From an uncultured Ruminococcus sp. (GTDB taxonomy: Bacteria > Bacillota > Clostridia > Oscillospirales > Ruminococcaceae): 5,656 nt of DNA. Below, one piece after another: positions 1 through 5,582 of the stretch. The notes below the pieces were generated by a model. The model had not been told where the DNA came from, did no database searches, and saw only the letters and a list, made by a program, of their open reading frames with translations. The first letter of the stretch is position 1. Each line of letters begins with the position of its first letter. The stretch lies in the NCBI GenBank assembly GCA_945835085.1, contig CAMAIG010000124.1, positions 1-5,656 of the forward strand. Direction: 5' to 3'. The position numbers and the translations under genes are program-made.

Positions 1-29
1 ATACTTGCCATCTTACCAACGAGTTGGCT

Positions 30-701
30 TCAGCGACACGCTGATCCGTTTATTTCCGACGGCATATGATTAAGTCCGTAGGCGAGGGTCATAAGACTGT
101 CCCCCAGATGAACGTTTACTATTATTATGCCGCTGTATTTTTTTTCGATCTGCCTCATGTCGTAATGTGAGAAGTTCCAGAATGCTTTTATCCCGCTGAC
201 GGCAAGCTTTTCCGCTATATCTCCTGCGGCTGCCTTGGGTATGCACAGGATAGCTATCTCGGGCTTGTTTTCGGCTATGAAGCCGTCAAGCTCCGTCATT
301 GGACGTATGGGCATTTCTGCGGCTATGCTCCCCGCTTTCACAGGGTCGCTGTCGAATATCCCGCACAGCCTCATGCCGTATTTCTCAAACTGCATATGTG
401 TGGCTATGGCTTTGCCCAGGTTTCCCGCACCGATGAGTATTGCTCTGCGTTCACGGTCTACTCCCAGTATCCTGCCTATCTCCTCACGAAGCTCGGGCAG
501 ATTATATCCGTAGCCCTGCTGTCCGAAGCCCCCGAAGCAGTTAAGGTCCTGCCGTATCTGGGAGGCTGTCAGGGACATTCTCTCCGCAAGATCGGCAGAG
601 GAAATTTTTAAGTTCCCCTGCTCGATAAGCTCGCCAATGAATCTGTAATACCGGGGCAGCCGTTTTATTACCGATGAGGATATATCCTCTTTCTTTGCCA
701 T
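30..701 (-). CDS. rex: Redox-sensing transcriptional repressor Rex
   Basis: Cytoplasmic homodimeric repressor that binds DNA when NADH/NAD+ is low and releases it when NADH binds; in Firmicutes it typically controls fermentation and electron-transfer genes. Seen here, in 223-residue numbering from the chosen start: an N-terminal winged helix with the family signature SSVIKRLPRYYR (8-20), recognition region SLTASQIRQDL (43-53) and wing FGGFGQQGYGY (56-66). A Rossmann fold follows with GAGNLG at 91-96 and acidic residues after beta-2 (D117, D119), fitting NAD(H). The C-terminal LGDSLMTLAYGL (199-210) matches the domain-swapped helix. Length is close to the usual 210-215 plus a short tail. The reading frame is open back to an ATG at 755, but that would add 18 atypical residues and overlap icd; GAGGTG at 706-711 and the family alignment favour 701. 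It is last in the operon, 37 bases after icd. The wing has QQ where many Rex proteins have a basic residue (KRG/RG), so operator preference may differ. Confidence 0.95.
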   Translation of the reverse strand: MAKKEDISSSVIKRLPRYYRFIGELIEQGNLKISSADLAERMSLTASQIRQDLNCFGGFGQQGYGYNLPELREEIGRILGVDRERRAILIGAGNLGKAIATHMQFEKYGMRLCGIFDSDPVKAGSIAAEMPIRPMTELDGFIAENKPEIAILCIPKAAAGDIAEKLAVSGIKAFWNFSHYDMRQIEKKYSGIIIVNVHLGDSLMTLAYGLNHMPSEINGSACR

Positions 702-705
702 AGTA

Positions 706-711
706 CACCTC
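706..711 (-). promoter_or_regulatory. Ribosome binding site deciding the rex start
   Basis: Read on the minus strand, GAGGTG ends four bases before the ATG at 701-699. This supports the internal start (MAKKEDISSS) over the longer frame beginning at 755, whose extra residues overlap the 3' end of icd and do not look like Rex. An ATG at 713 overlaps this site and so could not use it. Confidence 0.7.
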
Positions 712-738
712 ATGAGTTTTTTCGGGTCATACCGATAA

Positions 739-1950
739 TCAGAGCATTTCGCCAAGTCTTACTGCGATCTCCTTCAGGAAGGTTTCGGTGTCTACCTTCT
801 TCTTGTTCTCGATGGAGGAAAGAGCAGCGAGATCTCCTGTCATTACGCCCTCTTCGATAGTTCTGATGGTTGCGGCTTCAAGAGTATCTGCATAGCGGAT
901 AAGCTCGGGAAGCTCATCAAGCTCGCCTCTCTTGCGGAATGCTCCCGACCATGCAAAGATAGTTGCAACGGAGTTTGTAGAGGTGGTTTCGCCCTTGAGG
1001 TACTTGTAATAATGACGCTGAACTGTTCCGTGAGCTGCTTCGTACTCATAAACTCCGTCGGGAGAAACGAGAACGGAGGTCATCATTGCAAGGCTTCCGT
1101 AGGCTGTTGCTACCATGTCGGACATTACGTCGCCGTCATAGTTCTTGCACGCCCAGATATAGCCGCCCTCGGAACGGATTACTCTTGCCACTGCGTCGTC
1201 GATAAGGGTATAGAAATACTCAATGCCTGCTGCTTCAAACTTTTCCTTATACTCATTCTCGTAGATCTCCGCAAAGATATCCTTGAAGCGGTGGTCGTAT
1301 TTCTTGGAGATAGTGTCCTTAGTTGCAAACCAAACGTCCTGCTTGGTGTCAAGGGCGAAGTTAAAGCAGCTTCTTGCAAAGCTTGAAATGGAATTGTCCT
1401 TGTTGTGAAGTCCCTGGATTATTCCTGCGCTGTCCTTGAAATCATAGATAAGGGAGCGTGTTTCATTGCCCTCGCTGTCTGTGCAGACAAGCTCACACTT
1501 GGAATTCTTGGGAACCTGCATCTCTGTGTTCTTATAAACATCACCGTATGCGTGACGGGCAATGGTGATAGGCTTTGTCCATGTGGGGATATAGGGAGTG
1601 ATGCCCTTTACTATGATAGGTGTACGGAAAACTGTGCCGTCAAGGATAGCACGGATAGTTCCGTTAGGTGATTTCCACATTTCCTTCAGGTTGTACTCGG
1701 TCATTCTTGCAGCGTTTGGTGTGATGGTTGCACACTTTACAGCTACACCGTATTTCTTAGTAGCCTCTGCGGAGTCGATAGTTACCTGATCGTTTGTTTC
1801 GTTTCTGTACTCAAGACCGAGATCGTAATATTCGGATTTAAGATCTACAAAGGGATTAATAAGAATGTCCTTGATCATTTTCCAGATAACTCTGGTCATC
1901 TCATCTCCGTCCATCTCGACGAGGGGTGTTTTCATCTGAATTTTAGCCAT
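739..1950 (-). CDS. icd: Isocitrate dehydrogenase (NADP+), eukaryotic-like dimeric type
   Basis: Catalyses oxidative decarboxylation of isocitrate to 2-oxoglutarate with NADP+ and Mg2+/Mn2+, in the cytoplasm. The 403-residue protein follows human IDH1/IDH2 almost position for position rather than E. coli Icd. Visible are the substrate loop KSPNGTIR (93-100), R109, and R132 within the ARHAYGD motif (equivalent to IDH1 R132). The catalytic Lys is in ATKDT (K211); metal-binding Asp residues lie in LIDD (251-252) and NYDGDVMSD (D274, D278). The NADP 2'-phosphate contacts are in [10 protein letters not shown] (305-314; R312, H313). Start: a perfect GGAGG at 1959-1963 stands eight bases upstream of the ATG. 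It lies 23 bases after the macrodomain gene and 37 bases before rex. With acn in the same operon it forms the citrate-to-2-oxoglutarate branch feeding glutamate synthesis. The sequence appears intact. Confidence 0.98.
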   Translation of the reverse strand: MAKIQMKTPLVEMDGDEMTRVIWKMIKDILINPFVDLKSEYYDLGLEYRNETNDQVTIDSAEATKKYGVAVKCATITPNAARMTEYNLKEMWKSPNGTIRAILDGTVFRTPIIVKGITPYIPTWTKPITIARHAYGDVYKNTEMQVPKNSKCELVCTDSEGNETRSLIYDFKDSAGIIQGLHNKDNSISSFARSCFNFALDTKQDVWFATKDTISKKYDHRFKDIFAEIYENEYKEKFEAAGIEYFYTLIDDAVARVIRSEGGYIWACKNYDGDVMSDMVATAYGSLAMMTSVLVSPDGVYEYEAAHGTVQRHYYKYLKGETTSTNSVATIFAWSGAFRKRGELDELPELIRYADTLEAATIRTIEEGVMTGDLAALSSIENKKKVDTETFLKEIAVRLGEML

Positions 1951-1973
1951 TGTGTTAACCTCCGTATATATAT

Positions 1974-2669
1974 TTAGGGTATTGCGAAAATTATGTCGGT
2001 ATCGTCCGATGTATATAGATTTATCGCCCTTTCAAACATGGGCATTATGTCCTCACGCTTGTTTCCGAATGCTCCGCAGCCGAATGCACCGAGAATAATA
2101 AGCTCGGGCTTCTTTGACCGGGCAAGGGAAACTATCCTGCCTATCCTGCGTTCCATGATCTCATTTGCCTTTTTGCTGCTGATAAGAAGCGAAGATTCAT
2201 ATCTGTTGACCGCAGGGCAGGTGATAAAATCGCACATCACAGGCTCGGCAAGAAATTCTCCCCTGTCATTTCTTATAACGGGGACGTTTTCCGTCCATAT
2301 GATGCCGTCGGTATAATCGGCGGTGATATGCTTCATGTTTGCATGATAGAACTGCTTTACGTCCTTTATGGCATAGTAGAGCATGGAAGCTCTGCAAAGG
2401 CTTTCCTCCTGAGCGTTCCCGCCCATGAGATATGCCCCACCCGGGACAAGCGCATTGGCAAAATTAAGTGCTGCACAGTGCTTGTGGCGGTTACTCAGGA
2501 TACACTCTATGGTGGTCAGCTTAACGGTATGTGCGGAAAGCTCAAAGGGAACAGTCCTTCCCGTTCTGACAGGCTCAAACTGAGGAAAATACTCCGAGGT
2601 CATGGTTTCCGTGTATTTTTCGGAGAAAATGCGGTCGTTTTCACGCTTTATGGTCATGTATGACGCCAT
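1974..2669 (-). CDS. TIGR02452-type microbial PARG-like macrodomain protein
   Basis: Predicted cytoplasmic macrodomain protein of 231 residues in the microbial poly(ADP-ribose) glycohydrolase-like family (TIGR02452 / PARG_cat_microb). Known members bind or hydrolyse ADP-ribose linkages; the substrate here is unknown. Evidence: the core [17 protein letters not shown] (68-84) followed by [10 protein letters not shown] (86-95), matching the bacterial PARG pattern GGG-X(6-8)-QEE with the catalytic Glu in QEE (87-89). The third glycine of GGG is alanine here (GGA, 77-79). The late macrodomain loop [10 protein letters not shown] is at 194-203. No signal peptide or TM segment is seen. The ATG is preceded by AAGGAAGGA at 2678-2686, placed eight bases upstream and inside the 3' end of the preceding gene, only four bases away, so translation is probably coupled. 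ATA and AGG codons recur in the C-terminal third, in contrast to strongly biased icd; this probably reflects lower expression. An alternative start is the Met at residue 5. Confidence 0.85.
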   Translation of the reverse strand: MASYMTIKRENDRIFSEKYTETMTSEYFPQFEPVRTGRTVPFELSAHTVKLTTIECILSNRHKHCAALNFANALVPGGAYLMGGNAQEESLCRASMLYYAIKDVKQFYHANMKHITADYTDGIIWTENVPVIRNDRGEFLAEPVMCDFITCPAVNRYESSLLISSKKANEIMERRIGRIVSLARSKKPELIILGAFGCGAFGNKREDIMPMFERAINLYTSDDTDIIFAIP

Positions 2670-2673
2670 ATCC

Positions 2674-3126
2674 TCAGTCCTTCCTTTTTGAAAGGGACAG
2701 TATTACTCCTATGCCTGTGCCTGCCGCTGCTCCCCCTATTATCCAGGGGATAAACGCCGACTGTATGCTTCCTGCCACTGCTCCGAATATCACTCCCAGA
2801 CTAAGACCGATAAGGATATCTCCTGTCTTTGTCCGACGGGCATTGTACTGTGTGTCATGAAGCTCTTTTAGCCTGAGTATTCTGCTCCCTCCGTCCCCTG
2901 TTTCCGTGTCGTAGGAAATATCCTTCAGATCGTCACAGGGAAAATCGGGGCACATTCCGCAGTGTTCACAGCCCTTTTGCGTGCAGCAGTCATAGATCTC
3001 GCACTGCTCGTCCTCAAATACCTTGCCCTGCATACAGCCGGGGCAGTCGTTTTCCTCGGCAAAGCGGCAGGCTGTGCAGTCCATGCCGCATTTTGCCAGA
3101 GTGATCTTTTCTGTATTTTCATTCAT
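2674..3126 (-). CDS. Cys-rich DUF3795-like protein with C-terminal glycine-zipper membrane hairpin
   Basis: Function unknown. The 150-residue protein has two parts. Residues 1-65 resemble DUF3795, with 12 cysteines (13, 17, 20, 28, 31, 42, 47, 48, 53, 56, 59, 64) in CxxxCxxC, CPGC, DCC and CxxCxxC arrangements ending in FPC. These could hold zinc or an Fe-S cluster, but the ligands are not established. A charged linker (66-101) leads to two hydrophobic segments (about 102-122 and 124-145) with GxxxG repeats at G107/G111/G115/G119 and G132/G136/G140, ending in a basic tail SKRKD. No signal peptide is seen, so the Cys-rich head and the basic tail are probably both cytoplasmic. The gene starts four bases after the upstream gene's stop; the only SD-like bases (AAAGG) are too close to the ATG, so translation likely depends on coupling to the upstream gene. 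It ends four bases before the macrodomain start. The DUF3795 assignment is by cysteine pattern. Confidence 0.75.
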   Translation of the reverse strand: MNENTEKITLAKCGMDCTACRFAEENDCPGCMQGKVFEDEQCEIYDCCTQKGCEHCGMCPDFPCDDLKDISYDTETGDGGSRILRLKELHDTQYNARRTKTGDILIGLSLGVIFGAVAGSIQSAFIPWIIGGAAAGTGIGVILSLSKRKD

Positions 3127-3130
3127 GCCT

Positions 3131-3352
3131 TTACTGTGTATTGTTTGTCACCAGAATAATGATAGCTATTATGCCGCAGATCGCTGCCGAGATGCCGGTA
3201 GCGTTTTTATTGGAAATATCGGGGAAAAGCTTTTTTATGATGAAGCTGAGAATCAATGTGCCTGCCAACATGCCAAGATAGACGAAAAGATCTTCTTTTG
3301 ACCGTATCCTGACTCTTCTGAGGGCTGCCTGTTCAAAAATCAGCGAATTCAT
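3131..3352 (-). CDS. Small two-TM hypothetical membrane protein
   Basis: Family not recognised. The 73-residue product has a basic amphipathic N terminus (residues 1-20, with RRVRIRSK) followed by two hydrophobic segments at about 23-43 (VYLGMLAGTLILSFIIKKLF region) and 52-68 (TGISAAICGIIAIIILV). They are joined by a short KKLFPDISNKN-type loop. The basic N terminus suggests both ends face the cytoplasm. A strong GGGGAG at 3360-3365 stands seven bases before the ATG, which supports it being a real gene despite its size. It lies 25 bases after acn and four bases before the Cys-rich gene, so those two are probably translated together and may act together at the membrane. Confidence 0.75.
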   Translation of the reverse strand: MNSLIFEQAALRRVRIRSKEDLFVYLGMLAGTLILSFIIKKLFPDISNKNATGISAAICGIIAIIILVTNNTQ

Positions 3353-3377
3353 ATTTTTTCTCCCCGATCTGTATTGT

Positions 3378-5315
3378 TTACTTCAGGCTCTCTCTTGTGT
3401 AGTCAAGAAGACCGCCTGCAAGCATGATATCCTTTGTTCTGCCCGAAAGCTCGCAGAGAACGGGGATATCCTTTCCTGTGGTCTTGTTTGTTACGGTAAG
3501 CTCGGTTTTTCCCGATTCAACAGCCGCTCTTACGTCTGCGATAACAAGCTCGTCACCCTGGGAGATAAGGTCGTAATCGCTTTCGTTAACGAATGTGAGG
3601 GGAAGAATACCTGCATTGATAAGGTTTGCTCTGTGAATTCTTGCAAAGCTCTTTACAAGCACTGCCTTAACGCCGAGGTAAAGAGGTGCAAGGGCTGCGT
3701 GCTCACGGGAGGAGCCCTGACCATAGTTGGAGCCGCCTACTATAATGCTCTTGCCCATTTCCTTTGCTCTTACGGGGAACTTTTCGTCGCAAACTGTAAA
3801 GCAGAAATTGGAAATTGCAGGGATATTGGAGCGGAGAGGAAGTATCTTCGCACCTGCGGGCATGATATGGTCTGTGGTGATATTATCGCCGACCTTCAGC
3901 GAACAGCCGCAGTCGATAGTGTCTGCAAGAGGTGCTGTTTCGGGGAAGGGCTTGATGTTGGGTCCACGGAGTATCTCAACCTTATCCATCTCCTCCTCGG
4001 GAGCGGGAAGGGCGATCATGTTGTCGTTGATAACGAATTCCTCGGGCATTGTGAATTCAAAGGTGCTTTCAATTGTTCTCGGGTCTGTGAGAACGCCTGT
4101 TACTGCGGAGATAGCAGCGGTTTCGGGAGATACGAGATATACCTGTCCGTCCTTGGTGCCGCTTCTGCCCTCAAAGTTACGGTTGAAGGTTCTGAGGGAA
4201 ACGCCCTTTGAATTAGGGGACTGACCCATGCCTATGCAGGGGCCGCAGGCACTTTCAAGGATACGGGCACCTGCGTCGATGAGAATTGCCAGGGCACCGT
4301 TCTGTGCAAGCATATTGAGGACCTGCTTTGAGCCGGGTGCGATGGAAAGGGAAACGTCGGGGTGAACGGTCTTGCCCTTCAGAATGTGAGCGACCTTCAT
4401 CATATCCATAAGGGAGCTGTTTGTGCAGGAACCGATGCAGACCTGATCTATCTTCATTTCGCCAAGCTCTGCCATGCTCTTTACGTTGTCGGGAGAATGA
4501 GGACAAGCTGCAAGAGGAACAAGCTCGGAAAGGTTTATCTCAACGATCTCGTCATATTCTGCGTCCTCGTCGGCAGAAAGGGGAACATAAACGTCCTCAC
4601 GCTTCTGAGCCTTAAGGAACTGTCTTGTGATCTCATCGGAGGGGAAGATAGAGGTCGTTGCGCCAAGCTCTGCACCCATGTTTGTGATGGTGGCTCTCTC
4701 GGGAACGGAAAGGGTCTTTACGCCCTCGCCGCAGTACTCGATGACCTTGCCTACGCCGCCCTTAACGGAAAGGCGCTTCAGGACTTCAAGGATAACGTCC
4801 TTTGCGGAAACCCATGGGGAAAGCTTGCCTGTAAGCTCTACCTTGACTATCTTGGGGTATGTAATGTAATATGCGCCGCCGCCCATTGCAACTGCAACGT
4901 CAAGTCCGCCTGCACCGATAGCGATCATTCCGATGCCGCCGCCTGTGGGAGTGTGGCTGTCGGAGCCGATAAGGGTCTTGCCCGGTGCGCCGAAGCGTTC
5001 AAGGTGTACCTGGTGGCAGATGCCGTTGCCGGGTCTGCTGAAATAAATTCCGTGCTTCTTTGCACAGGAGCCGATGAAACGGTGGTCGTCGGCATTTTCA
5101 AAGCCTGACTGGAGTGTATTGTGGTCAATATAAGCAACTGAACGCTCGGTCTTTACTCGGGGTACGCCCATTGCTTCGAATTCGAGGTACGCCATTGTAC
5201 CGGTTGCGTCCTGTGTAAGTGTCTGATCAATTCTGATGCCTATCTCGCTGCCCTTGACAAATTCGCCGTCAACAACGTGAGCTTTGAGAATTTTTTCTGT
5301 TAATGTAAGTCCCAT
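3378..5315 (-). CDS. acn: Aconitate hydratase, Aquifex-type short form
   Basis: [4Fe-4S] enzyme that interconverts citrate and isocitrate through cis-aconitate, in the cytoplasm. At 645 residues it matches the short Aquifex-type aconitases (about 640-660), not the ~900-residue AcnA or AcnB. Visible in order: active-site YIDHN (62-66), SDSHT (118-122), cluster ligand C297 in IGSCTNS, and ligands C357 and C360 in ACGPCIGMG. The swivel domain has GDNITTDHIMPAG (477-489) and GGSNYGQGSSREHAA (527-541), with substrate-binding S535, S536 and R537. All key residues are present. Start: AAGGAAGG (about 5325-5333) precedes the ATG. This is the first gene of the operon and directly follows a consensus promoter. 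It supplies isocitrate to Icd encoded four genes downstream. Its product could also be 3-isopropylmalate dehydratase-like, but the domain order and length fit aconitase better. Confidence 0.97.
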   Translation of the reverse strand: MGLTLTEKILKAHVVDGEFVKGSEIGIRIDQTLTQDATGTMAYLEFEAMGVPRVKTERSVAYIDHNTLQSGFENADDHRFIGSCAKKHGIYFSRPGNGICHQVHLERFGAPGKTLIGSDSHTPTGGGIGMIAIGAGGLDVAVAMGGGAYYITYPKIVKVELTGKLSPWVSAKDVILEVLKRLSVKGGVGKVIEYCGEGVKTLSVPERATITNMGAELGATTSIFPSDEITRQFLKAQKREDVYVPLSADEDAEYDEIVEINLSELVPLAACPHSPDNVKSMAELGEMKIDQVCIGSCTNSSLMDMMKVAHILKGKTVHPDVSLSIAPGSKQVLNMLAQNGALAILIDAGARILESACGPCIGMGQSPNSKGVSLRTFNRNFEGRSGTKDGQVYLVSPETAAISAVTGVLTDPRTIESTFEFTMPEEFVINDNMIALPAPEEEMDKVEILRGPNIKPFPETAPLADTIDCGCSLKVGDNITTDHIMPAGAKILPLRSNIPAISNFCFTVCDEKFPVRAKEMGKSIIVGGSNYGQGSSREHAALAPLYLGVKAVLVKSFARIHRANLINAGILPLTFVNESDYDLISQGDELVIADVRAAVESGKTELTVTNKTTGKDIPVLCELSGRTKDIMLAGGLLDYTRESLK

Positions 5316-5367
5316 GTGCTATCTTTCCTTCCTGAGAAAACTTTCCGGCAGGCATTGTGAAGCCCGC

Positions 5368-5384
5368 TTATACACTTATTATAA
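5368..5384. promoter_or_regulatory. Dyad over the acn -10 and start site (TTATA-N7-TATAA)
   Basis: Perfect 5-base arms, TTATA at 5368-5372 and TATAA at 5380-5384, separated by seven bases. They overlap the -10 box and the predicted start of transcription, a position where a bound repressor would block initiation. The arms are pure A/T and one includes the -10 hexamer itself, so chance is a real alternative. Confidence 0.3.
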
Positions 5385-5406
5385 CTGCTTTTTCCGTTCT
5401 TGTCAA
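5378..5406 (-). promoter_or_regulatory. Consensus sigma-A promoter of the acn-icd-rex operon
   Basis: Read on the minus strand: TTGACA at 5406-5401, a spacer of exactly 17 bases, and TATAAT at 5383-5378. Both hexamers match the vegetative sigma consensus at all six positions. The predicted start of transcription is near A5371, giving a 5' UTR of about 56 bases with AAGGAAGG before the acn ATG. It is the only promoter I can see for the six-gene run. Confidence 0.88.
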
Positions 5407-5412
5407 TGCAGT

Positions 5413-5426
5413 TTTGCCTTAGCAAA
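5413..5426. promoter_or_regulatory. Dyad TTTGC-CTTA-GCAAA just upstream of the acn -35
   Basis: Perfect 5-base arms with a 4-base spacer, beginning six bases upstream of the -35 box of the acn promoter. The arms contain G/C, so this is a little less likely to be trivial than the A/T dyads. The spacing (arms around N4) has the topology of Rex operators, but the arm sequence does not match TTGTGAA or TTGTTAA. The regulator is unknown. Confidence 0.3.
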
Positions 5427-5521
5427 GCGGTTTACGGGCTTTTTTGCGAATTTGTACCAAAAGTTGCACGGTTTGCACAAAAAAATCTGCATGAAAAAAG
5501 GAATTTTTTTTATAAAACCTA

Positions 5522-5550
5522 TTGACAACCCGAAAAACTTGTGTTATAAT
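5522..5550 (+). promoter_or_regulatory. Consensus extended -10 promoter of tRNA-Gly
   Basis: TTGACA at 5522-5527, exactly 17 bases, then TATAAT at 5545-5550, preceded by TG at 5542-5543 (the extended -10 TGN). All promoter elements match consensus. An A/T-rich stretch with three A/T tracts lies upstream (5479-5516) and could act as an UP element. The expected start is about 5557-5558, leaving a leader of about 25 bases before the tRNA. Such a strong promoter fits a stable RNA. Confidence 0.9.
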
Positions 5551-5555
5551 ATAAC
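5543..5555. repeat. 13-base palindrome across the tRNA -10 (GTTATA-A-TATAAC)
   Basis: Perfect 6-base arms around a central A, centred on the -10 box of the tRNA promoter. Because it contains the TATAAT hexamer, part of the symmetry comes from the promoter itself. It could bind a regulator or allow weak reverse transcription, but nothing else supports this. Confidence 0.35.
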
Positions 5556-5557
5556 TC

Positions 5558-5577
5558 GTCGCTGATACATCGGTGAC
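5558..5577 (+). other. Predicted hairpin in the tRNA-Gly 5' leader
   Basis: Arms GTCGCTGA (5558-5565) and TCGGTGAC (5570-5577) pair as eight base pairs, two of them G-U, around a UACA loop. The hairpin begins about where transcription should start (G5558), and five unpaired bases (TTCAT) separate it from the mature tRNA end. It would be removed by RNase P. Stability was judged by eye, not computed. Confidence 0.5.
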
Positions 5578-5582
5578 TTCAT

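Larger units (their letters stand above)
5316..5582. other. Divergent intergenic region between acn and tRNA-Gly
   Basis: This 267-base region has no supported gene. It contains the acn promoter (minus strand), the tRNA promoter (plus strand), small dyads at 5368-5384, 5413-5426 and 5543-5555, two TTGCAC copies nine bases apart (5464-5469 and 5473-5478), and A/T tracts at 5479-5485, 5494-5499 and 5502-5511. The two -35 boxes face away from each other with about 115 bases between them. The acn 5' UTR would be about 56 bases. Confidence 0.8.

Noticed and set aside
1..29. Possible start of a further minus-strand gene (ATG at 11-9) and a CCAAC-GA-GTTGG dyad at 16-27
   Set aside because: Only 11 bases would be coding, there is no clear ribosome binding site, and the dyad lacks a U tract to be a rex terminator. 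The window edge prevents a decision.
699..755. Longer Rex reading frame starting at 755
   Set aside because: It overlaps the end of icd, adds 18 residues ([10 protein letters not shown]...) unlike Rex, and ignores the GAGGTG site serving the ATG at 701.
4362..5108. 248-residue open frame on the plus strand inside acn
   Set aside because: It is antisense to a clearly conserved enzyme, has an improbable Cys/Ala/Leu-rich composition, and shows no recognisable domain. It is a shadow of acn codon bias.
5332..5353. Leader structure near the acn ribosome binding site (CCTG...CAGG with GAAA/TTTC inside)
   Set aside because: The stems are four pairs or fewer with an internal loop; too weak to call a riboswitch or attenuator.
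5265..5354. Short upstream reading frame in the acn leader starting at an ATG near 5354 (MPAGKFSQEG...)
   Set aside because: It has no convincing ribosome binding site, is out of frame with acn and runs over its start to a TGA inside the gene; most likely chance.
5355..5361. Rex-like half-site TTGTGAA in the acn 5' UTR
   Set aside because: The second half (TTCACAA after four bases) is absent; the following bases GCCCGCTTATA show no match.
5423..5445. Possible intrinsic terminator (AAAGC...GCTTTTTT)
   Set aside because: The stem is only about five pairs with a nine-base loop, and no plus-strand gene ends here that would need it.
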